Assembly (NCBI GenBank): GCA_963843755.1
Contig: CAWJLS010000003.1
Coordinates: 1 to 64,000 of the forward strand
Length of the DNA stretch: 64,000 nucleotides
From: CAWJLS01 sp963843755
Lineage (GTDB): Bacteria; Acidobacteriota; Thermoanaerobaculia; Multivoradales; DATKCC01
Direction of reading: 5' to 3'
In this document: one piece after another, positions 27,026 through 35,185 of the stretch
How positions within the stretch are numbered: position 1 is the first letter of the stretch
Layout: each line of letters begins with the position of its first letter
The notes under the pieces: model-generated
Told to the model about the DNA's origin: nothing
Database searches by the model: none
The model's input: the letters and a program-made list of their open reading frames with translations, nothing else
Made by a program: the position numbers and the translations under genes

Positions 27026-28570
27026 TCAGCGCGTGGCAGCGAGCTCCGGCTCGGGGGCGACCAGGGACTCCCAGGTGGGGCCGAAGGAGGCCGCCGGGGA
27101 GTCTTCGTCGAACAGGCGGTCGTGGATGCGGCGGACCAGCTTGTCGGCCGAGCTCTCGTTGACCAGGAAGTTCAGTGACAGGTCGTTGGCCGCCTGGGAG
27201 ACCATGTAGACGTCTTCGTCCTCGAATACGTCGAGGATGGTCGCCCACTGGTGAAGCACGGCGCGGATGCCGGTCCCGACCAGGCTGACCGTGGCGGTCG
27301 GGCGGATGACGCGCGGCTCGGAGATCTCGGCCAGGTCGGTCAGCACCGGCTCCAGCGCCTCGTCCTCCAGGTGGTTGGCCCGCGGGTCGAGGGCGACGGT
27401 GAGGTTGGTCTGGGACGACGCCAGGAGGTCGATCGAGAGGCCGTGGTCCTTGAAGCAGGCGGTGATGTCGGCGATCACGCCGATCCCTTGCCAGTCCCCT
27501 TCGACGGCCATCGACACCAGCACGATGCCGGTGCGCTCGGAGACCGCCTTGACCTGGGGCCGCTGCGACGGTGCGGTGCGCGAGATCACGGTGCCGATGA
27601 GGTCGGGCTCGGGCGTGCAGCGGACGTGGATCGGCACGTCGTACTTCTCGGCGGCGCGGATGCATCGGGGATGGAGCACCTTGGCGCCCTTGGAGGCCAG
27701 CTCCCCCGCTTCGGCGTAGCCCAGGTGCAGCAGGAGCCGTGCGTCGGGGACGTCGTGGGGATTGGCCGTGAACATGCCCGGCACGTCGGTCCAGATCTCC
27801 AGGTGCCGGGCGCCCAGCTTGGTGGCGAAGTAGGCCGCCGCCGTGTCCGAGCCGCCCCGCCCGAGCAGCACCGTGTCACCGTTGGCCAACCGGGCGACGA
27901 AGCCCTGGGTCAGGACGACGTCGGCGTCGAGGGCGGCCAGCCGGCCCTGGAGCTCGGGGTCCGGCGCATGGTGGCAGGTGGCGGAGAGGAACTGGCGCTC
28001 GGGCGGCACCTGGGGCTCGATCTCCGCTTCGAGCAGCTCCCGGGCGTCCTGCCACGAGGTCGCGATCCCCTGGCTCGACAGCCAGGCGGCGCCCAGACGG
28101 GTCGACAGCATCTCGCCGGCCGACATCACCCGGGCGCGCAGCCGCGGCGTCACCTCGCCGGTCAGGCGGATGCCTTCGAGCACCTGGTGCAGCTCGTCGA
28201 GGGTCTCGCCCAGGTGCTGCTCCACGTCCACGCCCATCTCCGCGGCCAACGTTTCGTGGTCGCGCTGCAGGCTCTCGAGCCCCGGCGCCACGCCCTCGCC
28301 TTCGCCGGCGGCCGCCAGGAGCGCTTCGAGCCGGTTCGAGACCTGGGAGAGCGCCGAGCAGACGACGAACGGCCGGGCGCCCCGCGCGAGGCGCGAGCGC
28401 AGGGTCGACGCGATCGTCCGCCAGCGCTCGAGGGTCGACACGCTGGTGCCGCCGAACTTGAGCACCAGCCAGTCGGACGGAGCGGACGAACGGTCGGGTC
28501 GATCGGGGGGGTCCACCGCGCCCTGGGCGCTGTCGGTGGAACGGTTCGAGGTGTTACGGCTTGCGTGCAT
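27026..28570 (-). CDS. ask: Aspartate kinase of the ectoine cluster (Ask_Ect)
   Basis: 514 aa. Phosphorylates L-aspartate, the first step towards aspartate semialdehyde and ectoine. KFGGTSV starts at residue 38; GRGGSDTAAAYFATKLGA and EIWTDVPGMFTANP follow; two ACT domains fill the C-terminus (GIVLVSMAVEGDWQGIGVIADI; VSLVGTGIRAVLHQWATIL). Ectoine-linked aspartate kinases often escape lysine/threonine feedback, but that cannot be read here. It is the last gene of the leftward ectA-ectB-ectC-ehu cluster, 64 bases after ehuA. The first 30 residues are a low-complexity Ser/Asp/Pro extension, so the true start may be later. Confidence 0.88.
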   Translation of the reverse strand: MHASRNTSNRSTDSAQGAVDPPDRPDRSSAPSDWLVLKFGGTSVSTLERWRTIASTLRSRLARGARPFVVCSALSQVSNRLEALLAAAGEGEGVAPGLESLQRDHETLAAEMGVDVEQHLGETLDELHQVLEGIRLTGEVTPRLRARVMSAGEMLSTRLGAAWLSSQGIATSWQDARELLEAEIEPQVPPERQFLSATCHHAPDPELQGRLAALDADVVLTQGFVARLANGDTVLLGRGGSDTAAAYFATKLGARHLEIWTDVPGMFTANPHDVPDARLLLHLGYAEAGELASKGAKVLHPRCIRAAEKYDVPIHVRCTPEPDLIGTVISRTAPSQRPQVKAVSERTGIVLVSMAVEGDWQGIGVIADITACFKDHGLSIDLLASSQTNLTVALDPRANHLEDEALEPVLTDLAEISEPRVIRPTATVSLVGTGIRAVLHQWATILDVFEDEDVYMVSQAANDLSLNFLVNESSADKLVRRIHDRLFDEDSPAASFGPTWESLVAPEPELAATR

Positions 28571-28634
28571 GGTCTGGTCACTCCAGTTTGGTCGTCGTGG
28601 GGCGTCGGCGTCGGCAGTCGGTGCGGAAGATCCT

Positions 28635-29492
28635 TCAGGCCTCCAGGACGGTGTCGAGGAACTCGCGAGTCCGCGCCTCCTCGGGCGCGGAGAAGATCTG
28701 CTCGGGCGGACCGGCCTCGACGATCCGGCCGCCGTCGAGGAACAGCACCCGGTCGGCGATGTCCTCGGCGAAATGCATCTGGTGGGTGACGATGAGCATG
28801 GTCATCGATTCCTCGTGCGCCAGGTCGCGCAGGACGTTGAGCACCTCCCCCACCCACTCGGGGTCGAGCCCGGAGGTGACCTCGTCGAACAGCATGATCC
28901 CGGGCTTCATGGCCAACGCCCGGGCGATCGCCACCCGCTGCTGCTGGCCGCCGGAGAGCTGCGCCGGGTGGGAGCCCTCCTTGCCGGAGAGGCCGACCCG
29001 CTCGAGGAGCTCCCGGGCCCGCTCCTCGGCCTCGTCCCTCGACAGGCCGAGCACCCGCACCGGCGCCTCCGTGATGTTGCGCAGAGCCGTCATGTGGGGG
29101 AAGAGGTTGAAGTGCTGGAAGACGATGCCGACCCGCTCGCGGAGCTTGCGCTTGTGGGCCTCGTCCGCCGGCACCTCCCCGGCCGATCCGTGGTGGCCTC
29201 CCTTGCCGCCCTTGGCGCCACCTGGGGCCGGCATGGAGAAGAGCGACCGGCCGTCGATCTCGACCCGCCCCTCGTCGATCCCTTCGAGGGCGATGGTGAT
29301 GCGCAGGATGGTCGACTTGCCCGAGCCGCTCGAGCCGATGATCGCCACCTTCTGGCCTCGGGGAACGTCCAGGTCCAGGTGGTCGAGGATCACCTCGTCG
29401 CCGAAGCGCTTGGTGACGTCGACCATCCGGACGATCGGCCGTTCGCCTCCATCGGCCCCGGTTCCCGCCTTGCCTTCAGGCTGCTTGCTCAC
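28635..29492 (-). CDS. ehuA: Ectoine/hydroxyectoine-type ABC transporter ATPase
   Basis: 285 aa from GTG 29492, overlapping the ehuD stop by 17 bases. Walker A GSSGSGKST, Q-loop FQHFNLFPHMT, signature LSGGQQQR, Walker B IMLFDEVTSGLD, H-loop THQM: an amino-acid (PAAT-type) transporter ATPase. Between the first strands and the Q-loop it carries a Gly/Lys/His-rich insertion (GGAKGGKGGHHG at about residues 91-102) that ordinary GlnQ/EhuA proteins lack. The ectoine assignment rests on the gene neighbourhood with ectABC and on EhuB. Confidence 0.82.
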   Translation of the reverse strand: MSKQPEGKAGTGADGGERPIVRMVDVTKRFGDEVILDHLDLDVPRGQKVAIIGSSGSGKSTILRITIALEGIDEGRVEIDGRSLFSMPAPGGAKGGKGGHHGSAGEVPADEAHKRKLRERVGIVFQHFNLFPHMTALRNITEAPVRVLGLSRDEAEERARELLERVGLSGKEGSHPAQLSGGQQQRVAIARALAMKPGIMLFDEVTSGLDPEWVGEVLNVLRDLAHEESMTMLIVTHQMHFAEDIADRVLFLDGGRIVEAGPPEQIFSAPEEARTREFLDTVLEA

Positions 29493-30132
29493 TCCACACC
29501 TCCAGGAAACGGACGAACCGCGACGAGATCAGCGACAGGATCAGGAAGATCACCCCGACCAGGGTCAGCGGCTCGAGGTAGCGGAAGCTCTCGGCCCCCA
29601 ACAGCTTGGCCTGCTGCAACAGCTCGGTGACCGTGATCACGGCCAGGAGCGACGAGTCCTTGAAGATGGCGATCAGCCGGTTGCCCAGCGCCGGGAGGAC
29701 CGGCGGGATCGCCTGGGGCAGCACGATGCGCCAGAAGGTCGTGCGCCGGGTGAGGCCGAGCGCGGTGGCCGCGTCCCACTGGCCGCGCGGCACGGCGTCG
29801 ATCCCCGAGCGGTAGATCTCCGCCGCGTAGGCGCTGTAGTGGAGGCCGAGACCGAGAACGCCGGCCACCAGGGGCGAAAGCACCAGCCCCCATTGCGGCA
29901 GCACGTAGTAGATGAAGAACAGTTGCACCAGCAGCGGCGTCGACCGGATGAATTCCACCGCCCAGACCACGATCGTCCGGAGCGGGCCCGGCGCGCCGCG
30001 CCGGATCACCGCCCAGACCATGCCGGCGACCAGTGCGAAGGCGAAGCCGAGGAAGGTCGCCTCGAGGGTCACCACGAGCCCCTGGAGGAGGGTCGGCAGG
30101 ATGCGCCAGGTGTAGGCCCAGTCCCAGGCCAT
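29476..30132 (-). CDS. ehuD: Ectoine-type ABC transporter permease
   Basis: 218 aa. Five or so membrane segments; the HisM-type signature FIRSTPLLVQLFFIYY and the EAA loop AVPRGQWDAATALGLTRRTTFWRIVLPQA are complete. The start ATG overlaps the ehuC stop by one base (TGATG). Together with EhuC it forms the membrane channel. Confidence 0.82.
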   Translation of the reverse strand: MAWDWAYTWRILPTLLQGLVVTLEATFLGFAFALVAGMVWAVIRRGAPGPLRTIVVWAVEFIRSTPLLVQLFFIYYVLPQWGLVLSPLVAGVLGLGLHYSAYAAEIYRSGIDAVPRGQWDAATALGLTRRTTFWRIVLPQAIPPVLPALGNRLIAIFKDSSLLAVITVTELLQQAKLLGAESFRYLEPLTLVGVIFLILSLISSRFVRFLEVWSEQAA

Positions 30133-30815
30133 CACGCCCCTCCCCTCTCGGGGTAGGACGCGCGGCCGATCGCCAGCCGGCGCTCGGCGCGCCGCATGCC
30201 GAAGCTGACCACTTGGGCGAGCACGAAGTAGAGCAGCAGGGCGACGGTGAAGATCTCCGCCGTATCGAGCGTCTCGGAGCGCAGCGCCTGGGCGCGGAAG
30301 GTGATCTCGGTGAGGCCGATGGTGAGTGCCAGGGCGGTGTTCTTGAGCAGCTCGATCAGCAGGTTGCCCGCCGGCGGGATCATCCGGATCGCCGCCTGGG
30401 GCAGGACGACCCGGCGCATGGCCTGGCCGCGGGTGAAGCCGAGCGCCGTCGCCGCCTCCCACTGCCCCTTGGGCACCGCCTGGATCGCGCCGCGCACCAC
30501 CTCCGCGCCGTAGGAGCCGGTGTTGAGGCCCAGCACCAGGATGCCGACGGTCATCGCCGGCAGGGTCACCCCGAGCCGGGGCAGGGCGAAGTAGAACCAG
30601 AAGAGCTGGACCAGGGCCGACGTGCCGCGAAACGCCTCGACGTAGGCGGTCGAGGCCCAGCGCCAGAGGGCGACCCGCGACACCCGGCCGAGGCCCGCCG
30701 TCAACCCTGCCACGACGGCGACCACCGAGCCCCCGGCCATGATCGCCAGGGTCACCGGCAGCCCTTCTGCGACCAGGACCCGGAGCACGCCCCAGGAGGT
30801 GGTGAGGAAACTCAC
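30132..30815 (-). CDS. ehuC: Ectoine-type ABC transporter permease
   Basis: 227 aa from GTG 30815. Signature AFRGTSALVQLFWFYFALP and EAA loop AVPKGQWEAATALGFTRGQAMRRVVLPQA. About five membrane segments. It follows ehuB by 13 bases. The partner permease and ATPase genes follow without gaps. Confidence 0.82.
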   Translation of the reverse strand: MSFLTTSWGVLRVLVAEGLPVTLAIMAGGSVVAVVAGLTAGLGRVSRVALWRWASTAYVEAFRGTSALVQLFWFYFALPRLGVTLPAMTVGILVLGLNTGSYGAEVVRGAIQAVPKGQWEAATALGFTRGQAMRRVVLPQAAIRMIPPAGNLLIELLKNTALALTIGLTEITFRAQALRSETLDTAEIFTVALLLYFVLAQVVSFGMRRAERRLAIGRASYPERGGA

Positions 30816-30828
30816 GAGATCCCCTTCG

Positions 30829-31824
30829 CTACCCGGCCCCGCCGCACAGACCGGCGGCCGTCACGCCGCCGGGCAGGTCGTCCTTCGTGAAGCCGAACGG
30901 ACGGACCAGGTCGAGGTGCTCGGGGCTGCCGAGGAAGCCGTGAAGCTGCTCGCCGAAGGCCGTGCGGAAGGCGTCGTCGTCCGGCCGGAAGCCGAAGGCG
31001 CCGCACCCCTGGGTGGGCTTGCCGTCGATCACCGGATTGGTGAACGGCTCGGCCACCTCGAGTCCCGGGTCGTCGGCCTTGGCCAGCAGGTCGCGGACGG
31101 TCAGGATCGTGCCGGCGTAGGCGTCCACCCGGCCGGACTGGACCCCGGCGACGGCGCTCGGCGCGTCCGGGAAGACGACGATGCGATCACGCGGGATGCC
31201 GACCGCCTGGGCGTAGCCGAGCTCGACGGCGCCGGCGACGACGCCGATGCGCGCGTCCTCGTTCGCGCGAGCGTCCTCGTAGGAGTGGAGCCCGAGCGGG
31301 TTGCCCGCCTTGACCAGGTACCCTTCGCCGATGCAGTAGGTCGGGTCCGAGAAGTCGATCTCGCGGCAGCGGGCCGGCGTGACGTACATGCCGGCGGCGA
31401 TCAGGTCGAAGCGCCCGGCCTTGAGCCCCGGGATCAGGGCGCCGAACTCGGTCAGCACGCCCTCGATCTTCGGCACGCCCATCCGTCCGAGGACCGCCCG
31501 GGCGATCTCCGGCGCCTCCCCGGTCAACCGATCGCCGGAGCTGTCGAGGTAGGCGTACGGCGCCTCGTTGGCGTAGCCGACCCGGACGACGCCGGTGCGG
31601 TGAATGCGATCCAGGGTGGTCTCGCCGGGGCGCGACCCTTCCGGGCCGCCGCAGCTCACCGCGGCCAGGGAGAGGCCCAGCGTGAGGCCCAGGGTGAGGC
31701 TCACCGAGAGGGTGCGGGCGAGGACGCTGCGCAACGGTACGCGGGCTGCGCGGATGGTACCGATCTCGGCGGGCGGCTGCTGCCGGGGCCCCCGGCGGGG
31801 GGTCCGGCTCTCGAATCGTGGCAC
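30829..31824 (-). CDS. ehuB: Ectoine/hydroxyectoine-binding lipoprotein
   Basis: 331 aa from GTG 31824, chosen for the GGAGAG 3-8 bases upstream; an ATG at 31878 would overlap ectC. Signal ends in AVSC (Cys58). Solute-binding family 3: VVRVGYANEAPYAYLDSSGDRLTGEAPEIARAVL, AAGMYVTPARCREIDFSDPTYC. The NEAPYAY block and the aromatic/Arg pair in MYVTPARC fit the positions that cage ectoine in Sinorhizobium EhuB (an acidic residue, aromatics and one Arg), with Tyr for Phe changes. Its place straight after ectC supports recapture of leaked ectoine. Confidence 0.82.
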   Translation of the reverse strand: MPRFESRTPRRGPRQQPPAEIGTIRAARVPLRSVLARTLSVSLTLGLTLGLSLAAVSCGGPEGSRPGETTLDRIHRTGVVRVGYANEAPYAYLDSSGDRLTGEAPEIARAVLGRMGVPKIEGVLTEFGALIPGLKAGRFDLIAAGMYVTPARCREIDFSDPTYCIGEGYLVKAGNPLGLHSYEDARANEDARIGVVAGAVELGYAQAVGIPRDRIVVFPDAPSAVAGVQSGRVDAYAGTILTVRDLLAKADDPGLEVAEPFTNPVIDGKPTQGCGAFGFRPDDDAFRTAFGEQLHGFLGSPEHLDLVRPFGFTKDDLPGGVTAAGLCGGAG

Positions 31825-31867
31825 GGTCTCTCCGTCTCTTTCCGTTCGGCCGTCGGCAGGCCGATCG

Positions 31868-32290
31868 TTACTCGGCAACGACCGCCTCGCCCTCGGTCTC
31901 GCGGTCGATCTCCAGCAGCGGGTAGGCGCCGTCCTCGTCGTGGACCTCGTCCCCGGTCAGCGCCGGGCTGAAGACGCACATCATGCGCAGGTCGGTCGTC
32001 GCCCGCAGGTAGTGGCGCTCGTGACCGTCGAGGGCGTAGAAGGTCCCGGGCCGGATCGGGTGGGTCACCCCGTTGTCCAGGTCCTCGAGCTCCCCCTCGC
32101 CGCCCATGCAGTAGACCGCTTCGAGGTGGTTCTTGTACCAGATGTAGGTCTCGGTGCCGGCGTAGAGCACGGTGTCGTGGAACGAGAAGCCGAGCCCGTC
32201 CTGCTTGAGCAGGAAGCGCCGGCTGGCGAAGGTCTCCGCCGTGACGTCCCGGTCCGTCCCTTCGATCTCTTCGAGTCTCCGTACGATCAT
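31868..32290 (-). CDS. ectC: L-ectoine synthase
   Basis: 140 aa cupin. Closes N-gamma-acetyl-diaminobutyrate to ectoine. The iron ligands known from EctC structures fall at exactly the reference numbers: Glu57 in HLEAVYCM, Tyr85 in GTFYALDGH and His93 in ERHYLRA. EctC proteins are 125-140 aa, so it is complete; the C-terminal acidic tail is slightly long. ATGA overlap with ectB. Confidence 0.95.
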   Translation of the reverse strand: MIVRRLEEIEGTDRDVTAETFASRRFLLKQDGLGFSFHDTVLYAGTETYIWYKNHLEAVYCMGGEGELEDLDNGVTHPIRPGTFYALDGHERHYLRATTDLRMMCVFSPALTGDEVHDEDGAYPLLEIDRETEGEAVVAE

Positions 32291-33612
32291 GCCAACTCCT
32301 CGGCCAGCGTCTCGCGGCCTGCCGCCTCGGCCTCTGGGGCGCCCTCGCGGGCGTCTCCGGAGAGCACCGCGGCGACCGCGGGTTCGATGATGTCGAGCCC
32401 TTCGGCGAGGGCTTCCTTCGTGATGGTGAGCGGCGGTAGGAGCTTGAGCACCTCGCCCTGCCGGCCGGCTGTCTCGATGATCAGTCCGTGCTCGAAGCAG
32501 CGCTGCGAAACCTGGGCCGTGTCGTCCGAATCGGGGAAGACCAACCCCTGGATCAGGCCGCGCCCCCGCACGGACAGCCCGGCGTCCGGATGGCTCGCGG
32601 CGATCCGCTCCAGCCGATCGAGTGCCATCGCCGCCTTGGACCCGACCTCCCGGGTGAGCGCGTCGTCCTCCCAGTAGGAGAGCGCCTCGACGGCGGTGAC
32701 GAACGCCGGGTTGTGGCCCCGGAACGTTCCGTTGTGCTCGCCCGGATCCCAGACGTCGAGGTGGGGCTTGATCAGGTCGACGGCGAACGGCAGGCCGTAG
32801 CCCGAGAGCGACTTCGAAAGGCAGACGATGTCCGGCTGGATGCCGGCCGGCTCGAAGCTGAAGAACGGCCCGGTGCGGCCGCAGCCGACCTGGATGTCGT
32901 CGACGATCAGCAGCACGCCGTGCTCGGCGACCAGGGCCGCCAGGCGCCTGAGCCACTCGAAGCGGGCGACGTTGACGCCACCTTCGGCCTGGACGGTCTC
33001 GACGATCACCGCCGCCGGCTTGTCGAGGCCGCTCGAGGTGTCCTCCAGGAACCGGGCCAGGACCTCGATGGTGTCGACCTCGGCCCCCAGGTAGCCGTCG
33101 AACGGCATGGAGGTGGCGTGGCCCAGGGGAACGCCGGCGCCGGCCCGCTTGACCGCGTTGCCGGTGGCCGCGAGCGAGCCCAGGGTCATGCCGTGGAACG
33201 CGTCGGTGAAGGCGACCACGTTCTGGCGCCCGGTCACCTTGCGCGCCAGCTTGAGCGCCGCCTCGACCGAGTTGGTGCCGGTCGGGCCCGGGAACTGGAT
33301 CTTGTAGTCGAGCCCGCGCGGCTGGAGGATCACCTCGTCGAAGCGCTCCAGGAAGCGGCGCTTGGCGACGCTCGCCATGTCGAGGGTGTGGACGACGCCG
33401 TCGCCCTCCACGTACTCGACGAGCGCCCGCTTCAGGCGCGGGTTGTTGTGGCCGTAGTTGAGCACGCCGGCGCCGGCGAAGAAGTCGATGTAGCGGTTGC
33501 CGTCCTCGTCGGTCAGCGTGTGCCCCTTGGCCGTCTCGAAGACGGTGGGAAAGGAGCGGACGTAGCCGCGGACTTCGGACTCCAGGCGGTCGAAGGTCGC
33601 TAGGTCGGTCAT
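32287..33612 (-). CDS. ectB: Diaminobutyrate-2-oxoglutarate transaminase
   Basis: 441 aa. Converts aspartate semialdehyde plus glutamate to L-2,4-diaminobutyrate. Class III aminotransferase: FFAGAGVLNYGHNNP, PGPTGTNSVEAALKLAR, DAFHGMTLGSLAATG, VDDIQVGCGRTGPFFSFE and the PLP lysine in CLSKSLSGYGLP. Normal length is about 420-430; the extra C-terminal 20 residues are Ala/Glu-rich. It starts 106 bases after the ectA stop; a second promoter in that gap is possible but not evident. Confidence 0.95.
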   Translation of the reverse strand: MTDLATFDRLESEVRGYVRSFPTVFETAKGHTLTDEDGNRYIDFFAGAGVLNYGHNNPRLKRALVEYVEGDGVVHTLDMASVAKRRFLERFDEVILQPRGLDYKIQFPGPTGTNSVEAALKLARKVTGRQNVVAFTDAFHGMTLGSLAATGNAVKRAGAGVPLGHATSMPFDGYLGAEVDTIEVLARFLEDTSSGLDKPAAVIVETVQAEGGVNVARFEWLRRLAALVAEHGVLLIVDDIQVGCGRTGPFFSFEPAGIQPDIVCLSKSLSGYGLPFAVDLIKPHLDVWDPGEHNGTFRGHNPAFVTAVEALSYWEDDALTREVGSKAAMALDRLERIAASHPDAGLSVRGRGLIQGLVFPDSDDTAQVSQRCFEHGLIIETAGRQGEVLKLLPPLTITKEALAEGLDIIEPAVAAVLSGDAREGAPEAEAAGRETLAEELA

Positions 33613-33718
33613 CTCGGATCGTCTCTCTCGTGATGGTTCTGGGTGGCGGCGCGCCGGGCGCACTCTTACGTGGATAGGGCGTGGATAGGGCGTGGATTTC
33701 GCGTGCGTCGGGGATCGC

Positions 33719-34357
33719 TCAGGAGCCGGTTGCGAACGGGCCGATGCGGAACAGCTCCTCCGCCTCGTGGCCGGCCTCCGGGAACATCTCGGCGGTGAGG
33801 TAGGGGCCGACCTCGACCGCGGCACCCAGGCCCCGGCCGAAGGATCGGAAGAGCGCCCGCGACGGCGCGTTGGACGGGGTCACGGTGGTCTCCATGTGGG
33901 TGACGCCGGCGCACCCGGGCAGGGCGACGAGCTCACGGAGCAGCCGGCCGGCCAGGCCCCGGCCACGCATCGAGGCGTCGACACCCACCTGCCAGACGAA
34001 GATCACCTCCGGCTGCTCCGGCGGGCGAAAGCCGGTGACGAAGCCGACGACGTCGCCACCGAGCTCGGCCACCATACTGGTGGAGCCGAACTGGCGACAC
34101 CAGAGCAGGTAGGCGTAAGAGGAGTTCTCGTCCAGGACGCCGGAGTCCCGGACCAGCCGCCAGACGGCGCCGCCGTCACCGGGCGCCATGGCACGGATCG
34201 TCGGCTCACCGTCCGGACCCGGTCCAGCGTCTCCGGTGGCGCCGGGCCGGCGGTCCGCGGCCGACCCGGTCTCGGTGCCCGTCTCGACCTCGGTTTCGGC
34301 CTCGCTTTCGACCTCGGTCTGGGGCTCGGTCTCGGTCGGGGTCTCGCTCGCTGTCAT
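33719..34357 (-). CDS. ectA: L-2,4-diaminobutyrate N-acetyltransferase
   Basis: 212 aa. GNAT fold from residue 52 on: TIRAMAPGDGGAVWRLVRDSGVLDENSSYAYLLWCRQF, VGFVTGFRPPEQPEVIFVWQVGVDASMRGRGLAGRLL (acetyl-CoA loop R-G-x-G-L-A) and METTVTPSNAPSRALFRSF are diagnostic for EctA. The first 35 residues are an unusual acidic repeat of Thr-Glu pairs (TETEPQTEVE...), absent from typical 160-190-residue EctA. The ATG overlaps the stop of the MarR gene (ATGA). Confidence 0.95.
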   Translation of the reverse strand: MTASETPTETEPQTEVESEAETEVETGTETGSAADRRPGATGDAGPGPDGEPTIRAMAPGDGGAVWRLVRDSGVLDENSSYAYLLWCRQFGSTSMVAELGGDVVGFVTGFRPPEQPEVIFVWQVGVDASMRGRGLAGRLLRELVALPGCAGVTHMETTVTPSNAPSRALFRSFGRGLGAAVEVGPYLTAEMFPEAGHEAEELFRIGPFATGS

Positions 34358-35031
34358 CGTCGCTCCAGGTGGTCGATGGATGGGATGGGATCGGCCACCG
34401 TGCCGACCGGAGTGTCCGACGGGTGCTCGTCGAGACTCGGCTCGGCGGCCAGCACCGGCGCCGCCTCCACCCGCTCGGCCTCCATCATCTCGACGATCAA
34501 ACGCAGCATCCGGTCGATCTCGTCGCGCTCCTCCTCGGAGCGCTCGGCCAGGCGGAGCATGAACCGCTCGTGGAGCGGCGGCGGCGAGGTCGCGACCGCG
34601 TCGCGCCCCGCCTCGTTCAGCTCGATCACCACCCGGCGCCGGTCCCGCGAGTCCCGTTCGCGGGTCACCAGGCCCCGCCGCTCGAGCCGGTCGACGATGC
34701 CGGTGATGGTCGCCTGGCTGACGGAGACGGAGCGGGCCAGCTCGCCGGCGCTCAACGCGCCCTGGCGCCCGAGCTGGCGCAGCGTGGCGAGCTGGGGTGC
34801 GGTGAGATTGCGGCGGCGCAGTAGCTCGCGGCTGTACAGGCCGACCGCGCGGATGATCCGCCGAAGCGACCTGACGATGCTCTGCTCGACGGTGTCGGAC
34901 TCCCAGCGGAGGGCGTCCCCGTCGGTCGGGTCGGTCGGGTCGCCGGAAGCCGGCCCCGGACCGTGCGAACGGTCCGGTCCGATCGCTCCCATCCCGGAGT
35001 CGGAACGGAGCTCTGTGGGGGTCGTCGTCAC
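34354..35031 (-). CDS. ectR: MarR-family regulator of the ectoine operon (EctR-like)
   Basis: 225 aa from GTG 35031, set by GGAGGAGG eight bases upstream. Winged-helix DNA-binding domain at about residues 50-150: LTAPQLATLRQLGRQGALSAGELARSVSVSQATITGIVDRLERRGLVTRERDSRDRRRVVIELN. Extensions on both ends are disordered. EctR1 of halophilic methylotrophs is a MarR protein that represses ect genes, and here the gene is cotranscribed with ectA (ATGA overlap). The palindrome at 35070-35086 in its leader is the obvious site for autoregulation and control of the divergent asd. Confidence 0.85.
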   Translation of the reverse strand: MTTTPTELRSDSGMGAIGPDRSHGPGPASGDPTDPTDGDALRWESDTVEQSIVRSLRRIIRAVGLYSRELLRRRNLTAPQLATLRQLGRQGALSAGELARSVSVSQATITGIVDRLERRGLVTRERDSRDRRRVVIELNEAGRDAVATSPPPLHERFMLRLAERSEEERDEIDRMLRLIVEMMEAERVEAAPVLAAEPSLDEHPSDTPVGTVADPIPSIDHLERR

Positions 35032-35069
35032 GTGGGTATCCCTCCTCCGCTCGTCCCAACACGATTTGC

Positions 35070-35086
35070 GCACGAATATTTCGTGC
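35070..35086. promoter_or_regulatory. Palindromic operator candidate between ectR and asd
   Basis: GCACGAA-TAT-TTCGTGC: two perfect 7-bp arms with a 3-base spacer, in the only AT-rich stretch of the 154-base divergent gap. Size and symmetry fit a MarR-family dimer site. A shorter inverted repeat, TTTC-N5-GAAA, follows at about 35094-35106. Confidence 0.6.
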
Positions 35087-35185
35087 CGTAAACTTTCGCG
35101 CAGAAAATACCAACCGGGAGCCGTGGGAAGCGGTACGATGGACGTGTTCCGCCCCACCCCTTCCCGCGCATGCCAGGGAGACGAC

